In this document: in pieces, positions 10,809 to 20,340 of the stretch
Numbering within the stretch: position 1 is the stretch's first letter
How the letters are laid out: each line of letters opens with the position of its first letter
Assembly: GCA_963691815.1 (NCBI GenBank)
Contig: OY829645.1
Location: forward strand, 46,700,522-46,764,521
DNA length: 64,000 nucleotides
Reading direction: 5' to 3'
Source of the DNA: Echiichthys vipera
Lineage: Eukaryota; Chordata; Actinopteri; Perciformes; Trachinidae
The notes under the pieces: generated by a model
Told to the model about the DNA's origin: nothing
The model's database searches: none
Seen by the model: the letters and a program-made list of their open reading frames with translations, nothing else
Position numbers and translations under genes: made by a program

Positions 10809-12590
10809 GTGTCCATTGGTAGTTATCAATCCGATCGAGTGGCCATGATATGTGGAGTTCCTCAGGGGTCAGTCCTTGGACCCCTTCTGTTCAACTTATA
10901 TATACCGTATATGCTGCCTTTGGGTCAAAATCATAGTTATGTAGATGAGACACAGATATATCTCGCACTGTCTCCAGATTACTGCAGTCCAATAGAGTCA
11001 TTATGTCACTGTTTAGAGCAAGTCAAAAATTGGATGAACCAAAATTTCCTTCAGTTAAATCAAAAGACAAACTGAGATCATTGTTTTTGTCAGAAGAGGT
11101 TTGCTGTCAGTAAAAACCTTGAGTCACTTTCTTTAGGGCGCACTCACACTGTCCTTCCACACCGCGCCCCGGGCTTTAGGGTACATGTCCCCCCCTCCCT
11201 CTACTCCCAACTGGCCAGCCCGTTTGTACTCACACTACCTGGGCCTCGCGCAAATGCTTTTTGCCTGTCCATCCGTCATCACGCCGTAACACGTCACACG
11301 TCACACGCATTGATTGATGTCATCGCGATGCGTTGCTTTGTTTACAAATCTTTGCGTACACCTCAGAGTTTTTGTGCGTCTTGTCGACTGTTTTTAAATA
11401 TTTTCATCCGCCCAAATCTGCAGTAAACACTCCACCTCCGCATCACACCAACGCGAACCTTTCGCCGCCATTATTGTTGTTGTTAAATGTCCACGCATGG
11501 TCCGTCTTTTTCTTTTTCTATGTCCGAACAGCCGCACATAAAATGACGTGAAAGCCGTTGTAGGCGTCATGCTCGTACACGTACGCACGCTCGTACACGT
11601 ACGCACGCTCGTACACGTACGCACGCTCGTGCTCGTACATGTGCAAACGCGCTCTACAAAAGCCCACCTCTCTCAAACGGGCTGTGGACGGCCAGCTGGC
11701 CGCAGCTAGGTGCGGAGCGGTTGCACTCACACTGGTCAAACGCACTAGGCTCTACCCGCAAAACCTGTTTTGTCCCTGTGCGGAAGGACAGTTTGAGTGC
11801 GCCCTTAGAAACTAAAGACCAAGTCCAAAACGTTGGCGTGCTGATAGACTCAGATCTGACCTTAAACGACCATATCAAATCAGTCACCAAACCAGCCTTT
11901 TATCGAATTATCAAAATATCCAGAATTAAGGGCTTAATGTCCCAAACTGATCAGGAGAAGTTAAATTATGTTTTCATCTCCAATAGACTCCGATACTGTA
12001 ACGGTCTTCTGACTGGACTTCCCCAAAAAAGTATCAAAAAGCTGCAGCTTGATTTTTAACCAGAAAAAAAGACCTTAGATCGGCTCCCAGTCAGCTACAG
12101 ATTAGATCTTAAAGTTCTGCTACTGGTTTACAAATCACTGAATGGTTCAGTCCAGAATACATGAATGACATGTTAGTAGAGTATAAAACCAGTAGAGCTC
12201 TGAGATCTACAGACTCAGGTCAGATAGTGGAGCACAGAGTTCAAACTAGACATGGTGAAGCAGCATTTAGCTGTGATGCTGCACACAACTGGAAAAGACT
12301 ACCAGCAGATCTGAAATCAGCCCAAACTGTGAGCGCTTTTAAATCCAGGTTAAAAACATTTCTCTTCTCGTGTGCTTTTTGGCTGAGCTCTTTTTTAATA
12401 ACTTTAAACATGATCTATTTTCATTCTTTCATTTAATTTCAATTTTTATTCTTCTTTGCTTTTGCTTTTTAACTGTGCTTTTTGTTTTTATGCTATTTTT
12501 AAAAGAAATGTTTGGTCTTAATGTAAAGCACATTGAGTTTCCTTGGTATTAAATGTGCTATATAAATAAAGATGCCTTTCCTTGCCTTGC
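10809..12590 (+). pseudogene. CR1/L2-group LINE ORF2 relic, interrupted
   Basis: The frame 10809-11075 holds CGVPQGSVLGPLLFNLYI and SYVDETQIYLAL, so the catalytic YADD motif is replaced by YVDE. After the Harbinger-like insertion (11136-11804) the frame resumes with VQNVGVLIDSDLTLNDHIKS and RLRYCNGLLTGLPQKS. From 12161 it gives SRALRSTDSGQ and GEAAFSCDAAHNWKRLP, ending FKSRLKTFLFS. The 3' UTR has TGCTATATAAATAAAGATGC and a CCTTG repeat tail at 12580-12597. Stops, a frameshift near 12057 and the changed catalytic motif make it dead. Confidence 0.85.
11136..11804 (+). mobile_element. Harbinger-like nonautonomous element, copy 1
   Basis: It starts GGGCGCACTCACACTGTCC and ends GAGTGCGCCC, flanked by TTA on both sides (11133-11135, 11805-11807). 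It is inserted in a LINE. At 11568-11635 an 18-bp unit (GCTCGTACACGTACGCAC) is repeated about three times. The minus strand holds the family's Myb/SANT-like fragment (WCDAEVECLLQIWADENI near 11400-11450). Confidence 0.9.
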
Positions 12591-12595
12591 CTTGC

Positions 12596-12630
12596 CTAAT
12601 GCGTACCACCCACCCACCCACCCACCCTCC
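12596..12630. repeat. CCAC simple repeat
   Basis: ACCCACCCACCCACCCACCC. Confidence 0.9.
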
Positions 12631-12979
12631 TCTGGCTGATTTCTGGGCATTAACAATTTAAACTGTTTGCCTTTTTAGTCCCGGCAATTGTAATATCGCT
12701 CTTGGAGAGGCAGTAGTTAATGAGTTTCTACTTTGGGGGTCTCCCACAGAGACAACACAGGAATAGATCTTTTTTTTTTCTTTCTCTCTTGCTGTTCTCC
12801 TTCACTGGCTTTTTTATTATTGGCATCTGGCCCTGGCCCATACTCTGAATTTTAATCTGAATTCTTAGAGTTTTTGTCAATTTTAGCCCTTAAATCTGAG
12901 CAATCATTTTTGGATATTTTATTATTCACATGGATGTTGATAATAATAGCCTTAGTATTGCGTTTATCCCTCGATGAGA

Positions 12980-13040
12980 TTCGAAAAGACCCCGACAGGG
13001 ACAAGAGGCTGAAGATGAATGGATGAATGAATTCTTCCAA
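12980..13040 (+). mobile_element. LINE 3' tail fragment (RTE/Rex3-like)
   Basis: GACAAGAGGCTGAAGATGAA followed by TGGATGAATGAAT. It matches the 3' end of the element at 1-640. Confidence 0.6.
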
Positions 13041-13202
13041 TTAGTCATTTAGACACAAATACGCAGGGAAATAGTGTCCAGGTTGAAAATGACAGAAATT
13101 CCCCTTTGATGTACTAATCCGTAAGATTTGTTTCTAGCGGCCTCTTTGGCGGTAAAATATAACTGCCTGTTCTTTCAGAGCCCTCCATCTTATCAGGTGT
13201 GA

Positions 13203-13221
13203 CACACACACAAACACACAC

Positions 13222-13258
<37 letters not shown>
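13203..13258. repeat. CA microsatellite
   Basis: Imperfect then perfect CA repeat. Confidence 0.95.
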
Positions 13259-13261
<3 letters not shown>

Positions 13262-13388
13262 CTATTACACTTCTGTCCTAACTACAAGCCTGACTCAGAA
13301 GTTCGAAGTTCCAGATTTCAGATTACAAGTGAACGCTGCATAACCACAGGCAGACAAACCGCATGTCACTAACATGGCGCGGACATGG

Positions 13389-13480
13389 TCCAGTCCCAGC
13401 CTGGTCCTGGTCCTCGTCCAGTCCCAGACTGGTCCTGGTCCTGGTCCTGGTCCTGGTCCTGGTCCAGTCCCAGCCTGGTC
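13389..13480. repeat. GGTCCT minisatellite
   Basis: GGTCCTGGTCCTGGTCCTGG blocks separated by CAGTCCCAG. The Gly/Pro and Asp/Gln-rich frames here come from the repeat. Confidence 0.9.
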
Positions 13481-13602
13481 AGATGTGTACATGAACTGAT
13501 GAAGCCTCTTGGATGAGAGGTGAAACGTCTTCCTAGACAAATAACCAAGTCCAGTTGCTTTTGACTGACATTGCTTTGAGGAGAACGACGACCTGGACAC
13601 AT
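13481..13602. repeat. Probable dispersed fish repeat next to the GGTCCT array
   Basis: AACTGATGAAGCCTCTTGGA then TGAGAGGTGAAACGTCTTCC and AACCAAGTCCAGTTGC. I recognise this as a block common in fish genomes. There is only one copy in the window. Confidence 0.4.
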
Positions 13603-13999
13603 GAGAACATTCACAGGCCTAACATGCCGCATATTACCATTTAGAGAGGGAACGTCTCACAGACACACCGATGTGAATACTCAGCAAAGAGGCAACAAGT
13701 GCTTTCATTAGTGGGTCACATGATCAATCACCATTGTTTTAACTCACGCTGTGATGGAGTGGAACTTAAATGACAATTAACTAGATGTTTACGGATTATA
13801 CGTATCCTCAAGTCATAAAAAAGCTTTACATTGCAGCATGATGTTATCCAAAGGTAAGGTAGATTCATCCTCACCTCAGATCTCGGTGCCCAGCAATGTC
13901 AACTCAGCAACAGCTAGTGTGTGTGCGTGAGTGTGTGTGTCTTTGTGTATCTCTGTGTGTATATTTGTGGGGGTGGGAGGTTTGTGTTTTCATGTGTTT

Positions 14000-14112
14000 C
14001 TTTGTTGTTCATGTTTTGTTTTGCTTTTATTGTCTGTAAGGCACTATGTGCTACTGTAAAAGTATGAAAAGTGCCATATAAATAAAGATTGATATGATGA
14101 TTTGATTTGATA
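14000..14112 (+). mobile_element. LINE 3' end fragment with GATTTGAT tail
   Basis: TCTGTAAGGCACTATGTGC, then GTGCCATATAAATAAAGATT and a GATTTGAT repeat tail. Only 3' UTR is left. Confidence 0.55.
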
Positions 14113-14447
14113 CAGGATGTATTGTAGTATTCACATCACTATATAAATCATTATAGTTACTGGAAGTGTGTATGTCTCTGTCTTTGTGTCTGTGTTTCTC
14201 TCTCTCTCTCCTTCTCTTCCTCTCTCCGGTGCAGACAGATGTGCGTCCTCCACAGAGCTGGGTCTGTCTGACGTTCCTGTCTGTTATAGTGAAGGTTTTC
14301 GTTGCCACCGTACTCTACGGGGGAATTGTTGGGTCTCTGTAAATCATAAATAAGTCATAGAGTGTGGTCTTTACCTACTACGTAAAGTGTCCTGAGATAA
14401 CTTTGGTTATGATTTGGCACTATAAATAAAATTGAACTGAATTGAAC
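14113..14447 (+). mobile_element. LINE 3' UTR, 'CAATTCAATT' family
   Basis: CCACAGAGCTGGGTCTGTCT, GACGTTCCTGTCTGTTATAG, then GAGATAACTTTGGTTATGAT and GGCACTATAAATAAAATTGA with an AATTGAATTGAA tail. Copies in the other orientation are at 28079 and 63371; the coding part of this family is seen at 60894-62260. Confidence 0.75.
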
Positions 14448-14545
14448 CAAAAACCTTCCCTATAACAGACAGGAACGTCAGACAGATTATAGTATTCAGA
14501 TTAACACTTGGGTGTTGGTTCCACAGGAGAGGAGCTTGGTAGATT
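14448..14545 (-). mobile_element. Two small reversed fragments of the same LINE
   Basis: AAACCTTCCCTATAACAGAC then GGAACGTCAGACAGA is the reverse complement of part of 14258-14295. TTGGTTCCACAGGAGAGGAG near 14516 matches the block at 43218 and 61024. Together with the preceding copy they form a small fold-back. Confidence 0.6.
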
Positions 14546-14744
14546 ATGAATTACACATTTACAAAATTCCCACAACAATGGAAACTGCTAGCTTAAGCTG
14601 CCTTTTATTTTATATAATAACAATAACAATAATAACAATAGCAATAACAATAATACAAATTAAAATCATTTCATTCACTGATTGTTTGAAAAACAACAAA
14701 CAGCCAGAGTGTTCCGCTGTTGCCTAGCAGCGGTGGCTTTGATG

Positions 14745-14969
14745 TTGAGGGGGGCGGAGCTTAAAGAACTGCCTTTGTGATATCATAATTCTATGTAAAT
14801 GAGAGATCACTGAGGGTTCCGGCACATTCCCGATCTGCCTCCAGACCTGAACAGCTGCTGCACACGAGCTCACGTGGCTTCGACCAGGAAGGACAATAAC
14901 TCGCTTATTCACAAGGATTCTTCGACGGACATTCAGGACACAAAGCATTCAGAAGGAATAACAGACACG
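14745..14969 (+). promoter_or_regulatory. 5' flank of the 669-codon gene
   Basis: A GC-box-like GGGGGGCGGAGC lies at about 14749-14760 and an octamer-like ATGTAAAT near 14793. No clear TATA box is seen. The gene's frame is open back to a TGA at 14811 but has no ATG before 14970, so a start at a non-ATG codon (GTG at 14874) or an upstream spliced exon (weak acceptor CTGCCTCCAG near 14843) cannot be excluded. Confidence 0.35.
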
Positions 14970-16979
14970 ATGGCCCTCTCAAGACCAGCATCGCCACAGA
15001 CGGACGAGTCAGGAGCCGTGGATTTGTGCAATTATCTGATCAAATCCTACTTCAAAAGGATAACCCCCGAACAGCTGGAGCTGTTGAAAACAGGCACCGC
15101 AGATGACGCCACTAAAATTGTGCTGGCCGAACTGCTGCTGGACATAATACGGTCCTTGTCCAAAGCCGTGCTGAGAGCTCTCCAGGGTCAAACTAAAGTG
15201 TCTGTGGAGGACATTCAGTCCTGTGTGGGGGACGCTGTCTCACAGAGTTTCTCCGACGTTCTGGACATAAAGAACCCGATCCAGGGTATCAACTCAAATC
15301 GCTTGTCGAGTTTGCTCAGCAGAGACATTTCAGAACACGTCAACTCTTCTCTGGCAAGCACACACCGCATCACTCCCCCCCGCAGGCTGAACACTATGAT
15401 CGAACACGTCTGCAAACTGTTAAAGGCCCTCACAGCCAGGGTCAAAACACCTTTTATAAAGAGGAGAAGACCGATTCAGACCACCTCCCCTGAAAAACTC
15501 ATCAAGTCATCAGACCACAGGCAGGCATCAGTTGTGGATCCGGACAACCCCAAGGATCAGGAGCGCTGGCAGACACCAGTTACACCTTTAGATCCTGAAG
15601 ACCCAGACAGAGACGACAAGGAACCAGAAGACCCAGAAGACCCAGAAGACCCAGAAGACGATGACCACGGACACACAGAAGCCCCGGTGGAGGCCACACC
15701 AGAGGACAGGATTAGAGACCTGATCCAGGATGAGGTGACTCAGATCTTTGAACCTCTTTTGGATGAAGAGTCGCGTTCTGAGTTGACGCTGCGATCCCAA
15801 AGCTCCTCTGACATCGAGGCTGTCGTAGAAGACATTGCCGACGATGTGAGGAGTTTGAAAGACGTCCCAAGTCCAACAACTGAAAAGGAGGACCTTCGGT
15901 TTAGGAAAAGAGCAGAGAAGAAGATCAAGGCCTTTTATGCAAAGTATTTTGCCAGACAATGGATCACTCGTAATGCGAGAGAAGTGGTGGACAAATTCGA
16001 CCTGGACCCCAAAGAAGAAAGCAGCAAATCACCGCAGCAAATCACAGACCTCGTCCCCTCTCTGCTGGCCGAGGAGGGTGAAAAACTAATGGATGGAAAT
16101 GAAGGTTGGGAATTGACAAAATTCAAGAACATTTCCCCTCTCAAAGTCCAGACGTTCACACAGGAATTCAGTGATCTCCTCTACGGACACATCGCAAATG
16201 GAACAGAACCAGAGATGAATCCAGGAACGTCAGGAACAGTCTGCAGGACAGTGCATGTGCCTCAGTCAGATGCTGACATGTACGCTGAGATCCAGGACAG
16301 AGCGTGGAGTTTCCTGGGACTGATGAGTTGGTGGATGAACACTCAGGTCAACACCCACAGTGACAGATTGATCACAGGTATAACAGCCAGTGAGTTAATG
16401 CCTCCTATAGAGTCACCAACCACACCCTTCATGGGGCACTTGCCTGCATTGACTGGTGCATCGAGTAAAGCATCCACCGGTGGAGCGACCGTCTCAGTAA
16501 CTAAAGAGACACTTGCCAAACTTGCGGCGCAGCAGGAAAGAAACAAGCAGTTCATCGAGGCGTTTGTGGAGCAGCTGGTCGGGCGGGCATACAGGAAAAA
16601 CAAAGTGACCTTTACCTGCTCAAACCCAGAGGCCATCATGAAGCACCTGTTTGAGGTCATATGGGCAAAGGTCGAGGGTGTAGACTTCCACGCCACCCAA
16701 AAGACCTTCAAGAACCTCGACAAGACCATCTTCCAGGACCTGTGCAAGAAGTGGGGCAACGAACAAATGGTGCTGATCTCCCTAAAACTAGGGGAACCAG
16801 CACTTGAGAAGTTCATTGCCTCCTCCGTCAAGCGTCACCTGAAGACACCACAGGAGTCGAACGTCATCCGCAGACTCTTCTCCGCTGTGGGCAGCACCAT
16901 CTCCAAGTGCTGCGGATGTCACCGCGGAAATCTGGATTCCTCCGAGTGGTCCGACAGGGCCACATTCAATGCCGGGTAA
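14970..16979 (+). CDS. Uncharacterised intronless gene, about 669 aa
   Basis: I do not recognise this protein. The ATG at 14970 is chosen for its strong context (A at -3, G at +4); the frame is open 53 codons further upstream without another ATG. Seen in the protein: a mostly helical N-terminal part (LLKTGTADDATKIVLAELLL and following), a basic stretch FIKRRRP near residues 163-170, an acidic low-complexity linker of PED/DPED repeats near 208-232, a second helical block with many charged residues (260-420), a Trp-rich patch WSFLGLMSWWMN near 445-457, and a C-terminal domain (about 510-640) ending in a CCGCH cluster near 647. There is no signal peptide or convincing membrane segment, so it is probably intracellular. 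The frame is uninterrupted over 2 kb in a repeat-filled region, which suggests selection, a recent retrocopy or a transposon-borne gene. It has no transposase or reverse-transcriptase motif. The stop codon lies in the first unit of a hairpin array. Confidence 0.65.
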   Translation: MALSRPASPQTDESGAVDLCNYLIKSYFKRITPEQLELLKTGTADDATKIVLAELLLDIIRSLSKAVLRALQGQTKVSVEDIQSCVGDAVSQSFSDVLDIKNPIQGINSNRLSSLLSRDISEHVNSSLASTHRITPPRRLNTMIEHVCKLLKALTARVKTPFIKRRRPIQTTSPEKLIKSSDHRQASVVDPDNPKDQERWQTPVTPLDPEDPDRDDKEPEDPEDPEDPEDDDHGHTEAPVEATPEDRIRDLIQDEVTQIFEPLLDEESRSELTLRSQSSSDIEAVVEDIADDVRSLKDVPSPTTEKEDLRFRKRAEKKIKAFYAKYFARQWITRNAREVVDKFDLDPKEESSKSPQQITDLVPSLLAEEGEKLMDGNEGWELTKFKNISPLKVQTFTQEFSDLLYGHIANGTEPEMNPGTSGTVCRTVHVPQSDADMYAEIQDRAWSFLGLMSWWMNTQVNTHSDRLITGITASELMPPIESPTTPFMGHLPALTGASSKASTGGATVSVTKETLAKLAAQQERNKQFIEAFVEQLVGRAYRKNKVTFTCSNPEAIMKHLFEVIWAKVEGVDFHATQKTFKNLDKTIFQDLCKKWGNEQMVLISLKLGEPALEKFIASSVKRHLKTPQESNVIRRLFSAVGSTISKCCGCHRGNLDSSEWSDRATFNAG

Positions 16980-17162
16980 TTCGGTTGTTGTGCATTAATG
17001 CCGAGTGAATCGGTTTTTCTGCACGCAATGCCGAGTGATTCGGTCGTCGTGCGCTCAATGCCGAGAGATTCGGTTGTTCTACAAACGCTGAGCGATTCGG
17101 TTGTTGTGCATTAAATGCCGACTGAATCGGTTTTTCTGCACACAATGCCGGTGAGCCGGTTA
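16968..17162 (+). repeat. 30-bp tandem array of small hairpins at the gene's 3' end
   Basis: Seven units start at 16968, 16997, 17027, 17057, 17084, 17114 and 17144. The consensus begins AATGCCGAGTGATTCGGT and has two kinds of second half (TGTTGTGCATT or TTTTCTGCACGC). Each unit can pair GCCGA with TCGGT over a loop of 4-5 bases. The TAA stop of the gene is in the loop of unit 1. The frame after the stop stays open for 44 codons with a 10-residue period. Confidence 0.85.
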
Positions 17163-17192
17163 AAAAAAACAAAGAAAGGAAAGAAAACCAAA

Positions 17193-17198
17193 AATAAA
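17193..17198 (+). terminator. Putative poly(A) signal of the 669-codon gene
   Basis: AATAAA about 215 bp after the stop and 30 bp after the hairpin array, followed by a T-rich stretch. Confidence 0.5.
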
Positions 17199-17199
17199 G

Positions 17200-17523
17200 T
17201 CTGTTTATCTCCCTCATCATTCGCTGTAAGGTCCGCTGATTCAATCTCATTCATAAATGTGGGTTTTGTTTGTTTGATATCGAGTAAATACAGAAATACT
17301 CACATAATAATAATCAGACATTAAGTGTTTTAGCGTTTGCCTCTCTGGTCGTCCGCAGGCGTTTCCTTCTACAAGTAATATTCCCCAGATGTGATCCATC
17401 AGAACACCACAGAACCAAACCTCTGTCCTCTCACTGTGCTTTCTCTCTCTTTGAACAAGACAACAGGTGTAAACAAAAAGATATATAAGTTATATAAGAA
17501 GTTTTTTTTTATTGGACTGGGAA
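17200..17523. other. No gene recognised
   Basis: Downstream flank of the gene; AT-rich, no feature seen. Confidence 0.5.
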
Positions 17524-17526
17524 TTA

Positions 17527-18083
17527 GGGCGCACTTGTACCCCCCTCCCTCTCCCCCCGCGCCCCTGGCCCGTTTGTACTCACACTACCTGGGCCTCGGC
17601 GAATGCTTCTTGCTGCCTATACGTTATCACGCCGTAACTCGTCACACGCATTGATGACGTCATGGCGATGCATGGCTTTGTTTTCAAATCTTTCCGTAGA
17701 CCTCGGAGTTTTTGTGCGTCTTGTCGACTGTTTTTGAATCTTTTCATCGACCAAATCTGCAGTAAACACTCCACCTCCGCATCACACTAACGTGAACCTT
17801 TCGCCGCCATTGTTTTAAATGTCCGCGCATGGTCCCTCCTTCTTTTTTCTATGTCCCAACAGGCGCACAGGAAATGACCTCAGAACCGCCGTAGGCCTCA
17901 TGCTGGTGCTCGTACACATGTGCAAACACGCTCTACAAAAGCCCACCTCTCTCAGACGGGCCATGGACGGCCAGCTGGTCACAGTTAAGCGCCGAGTGGT
18001 TGCACTCACACTGGTCAAACGCACTAGGCTTGACCCGAAAAACCTGTTTTGGCCCGGTGCGGAAGGACAGTGTGAGTGCGCCT
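17527..18083 (+). mobile_element. Harbinger-like element, copy 2
   Basis: TTA precedes the element and TTA follows GTGAGTGCGCCT. The left end has lost about 40 bp: GGGCGCA runs directly into CTTGTACCCCC. The minus strand carries the decayed Myb/SANT-like frame. Confidence 0.85.
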
Positions 18084-18224
18084 TTAGTAGGCTGCAATCC
18101 CATAAGGTGATGAGTGTGTTCACACTGTTTACAGAGAAAGGGAAAACTGTCACTTAAGAGCTTTCACACACAAGCGGAGCTGTATGTTGGAACACAAATG
18201 TCTGAATTAGAAGACTCAAGATTT

Positions 18225-18665
18225 AGAAAAACTTGTCCTTGCCTTCATCACCAGTAGGCCGGACTACTGTAACGGTCTCCCTGCAGCTTGTTCTGGACGC
18301 TGCTGCTTGAGTTCTAACAAAGACCAGAAAATGTGAGCACATTACACCAGTTCTTAAATCATTACTTTGGCTTCCTGTACGTTCAAAATCCTCCTGCTCA
18401 CGTCTAAATCACTACATGGTCCAGGGCCGAAGTATATCACTGATATGCTCCCACTACATAAGCCTTCTACATCACTGAGATCCTCTGAGGCCAGTCTGTC
18501 AGTGGTTCGCAGAGTAAACTCAAATCAAGGGAAAGCATCTTTCAGTCATTATGCAACAAACAGCTGGAATAAACTTCCTGAAGATGTGAGACTTTCACCC
18601 ACTCTGACCACTTTTACAACTAGACTGAACACTTTTATGTTCACCTTAGCTTTCTGCTAAATCTT
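18225..18665 (+). pseudogene. CR1/L2-group LINE ORF2 C-terminal relic
   Basis: The frame 18367-18660 reads FKILLLTSKSLHGPGPKYIT, then KPSTSLRSSEASLSVVRRV, FSHYATNSWNKLPEDVRLSP and TTFTTRLNTFMF. This is the standard C-terminus of this LINE group. Upstream, RPDYCNGLPAACSG-like sequence is broken by frameshifts. Confidence 0.8.
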
Positions 18666-18684
18666 GGCACTTTTAACGTTTTTT

Positions 18685-18975
18685 TCATTTTACACACACA
18701 CACAGGCCTGAAATACACACACATGCACAGACAGGACCTATATACATGCAACTAATGTAGAGATGTTAGAGCGAGGGGGCTGCCAGTAACCGGCGCCCTG
18801 AGCAGTTGGGGGTTCGGTGCCTTGCTCAACAGCACCCCGGCAGTGCCCAGGAGATGAACTGGCACCTCTCCACCCACCAGTCCGCGCTCCATTCATGGTC
18901 CACAAAGGGGACTCGAACCAGCGACACTCCAGTTCCCAGCCAAGTCACCTATTGACTGAGCTACTGCCGCCTTGA
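18685..18975 (-). mobile_element. tRNA-derived SINE (type 2)
   Basis: On the minus strand the head reads GGCGGCAGTAGCTCAGTCAA with a box B-like CTGGTTCGAGTCCC. GGAGAGGTGCCAGTTCATCT and CCGGTTACTGGCAGCCCCCT follow. Related copies are at 19785, 34071, 43418 and 59788. Confidence 0.75.
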
Positions 18976-19085
18976 ATCATAAATAAGTCATAGATTGTGG
19001 TCTATACCTACTCTGTAAAGTTTCTGGAGATAACTTTTGTTATGGTTTGGCACTATAAATAAAATTGAACTAAATTGAATTGAAG
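18976..19085 (+). mobile_element. LINE 3' tail, 'CAATTCAATT' family
   Basis: AATCATAAATAAGTCATAGA, then GGCACTATAAATAAAATTGA and an AAATTGAATTGAAG tail; 5' truncated and next to a reversed SINE. Confidence 0.7.
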
Positions 19086-19780
19086 TAGATTGCAAGTGAC
19101 GAATGTGTTCTGAATGAGAAAGCAGTGACGTAAAAAACTATAAATGCTTTCTAATAGCTCCCTGTCTCCTCTCTCTCATTCATAAAACACTGCAAACAGC
19201 AGGAACTTAAACTGCAGGCAATGCCCCTCACCCTATTTATGGTGCCATTGCTTGGACCGCACCCACCTTAGGACTCAGACCTTCATCTCATCATCTCACC
19301 TTGATCATACCTACACACCTGTGAAGTTTTTTTTACTTGCACAGATGTAACCGAGGGAGAAAAGGTCGGTGGGTATAACGGAAAAATAGACACTCAGGAG
19401 AAAGAAAAAGATTTAAAGAGACAGCAGACATGAAGACAGATAAGAGAGAGAATAAATCACTGTATAAAGGAAAAGGTGAGGATAAAAGATGAGAGGAACA
19501 TGGCTCAGTGATCTTATCTGTCAATCAAACTTGTCAGTAAGCCATGTGTTTCAAAAAGTCCCTAACTAGCTAACACATGTATGCCTGATTAAATAAAGTG
19601 TCCTTTTCAATTCTGCTCTTTGTCTTTCTGTCTATGTCATATTCAACTCACTTCAGATGTATGTCTACACAGTTCAGCTGAACAATAAGCCTCACCATCC
19701 ATATTGCCAACATTATGAGTTCAGATCTTGATATTTCATTGTATCACCTCTCATTGATCTCACACGTTTTAATAACTTTA
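19086..19780. other. No gene recognised
   Basis: Unique-looking sequence without a convincing frame. Confidence 0.5.
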
Positions 19781-19784
19781 ACAA

Positions 19785-20140
19785 AAAGAAGAAGAAGAAT
19801 TTATTAATCCTGCAAGGGGAAATTACATTTTTTCCCTCTGTTATTATTCAGCTAACACACACACACACACACCCACACACACAGGCCTGATATACACACA
19901 CATGCACAAACAGGACCTATAGACATGCAATTAATGAAGAAACGTCAGAGCGAGGGGTTCGCCAAATGGATCGGCGCCTCGGGGTTCACTGCCTTGCTCA
20001 ACAGCACCTCGGCCGTGCCCAGGAGATGAACTCTCCGGCCACCAGTCCTCACTCCATTCATGGTCTACACTGGGACTCAAACCGGTGACCCTACGGTTCC
20101 CAGCCGAGTCACCTATGGACGCCTACTGCAGCCCCAACAG
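19785..20140 (-). mobile_element. tRNA-derived SINE (type 2), full length but decayed
   Basis: On the minus strand the tRNA-like head lies at about 20135-20060 (GACTCGGCTGGGAACCGTAG). The 3' end reads AATTTCCCCTTGCAGGATTA then ATAAATTCTTCTTCTTCTT. Internal CA repeats sit at 19856-19885. Confidence 0.7.
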
Positions 20141-20340
20141 AACTCCTATCATACCTAATCCTCTCTAACGATCTTGCCTCTCATGAAGAACATTAATGCC
20201 TCTGTTAAAATACCCTTACATTTAGATACAATATTGCGTGTCTTTAATTAAATAAATAATAAATTAAATAATTAATCAGGAATATCCCAAAAATGACTGT
20301 ACTTAATCAAGGAATGTTTCATTTAAAGTGACACCCTAAT

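Noticed and set aside
13490..13540. Hammerhead-ribozyme-like core (CTGATGA, a short stem, then GAAAC)
   Set aside because: The stem II pairing needs a bulge, and I could not draw stems I and III with a proper cleavage site. The match is probably chance within a dispersed repeat.
16343..16831. 162-codon minus-strand frame opposite the gene
   Set aside because: It is a shadow of the plus-strand coding frame; several other minus-strand shadows lie in the same gene and none has features of its own.
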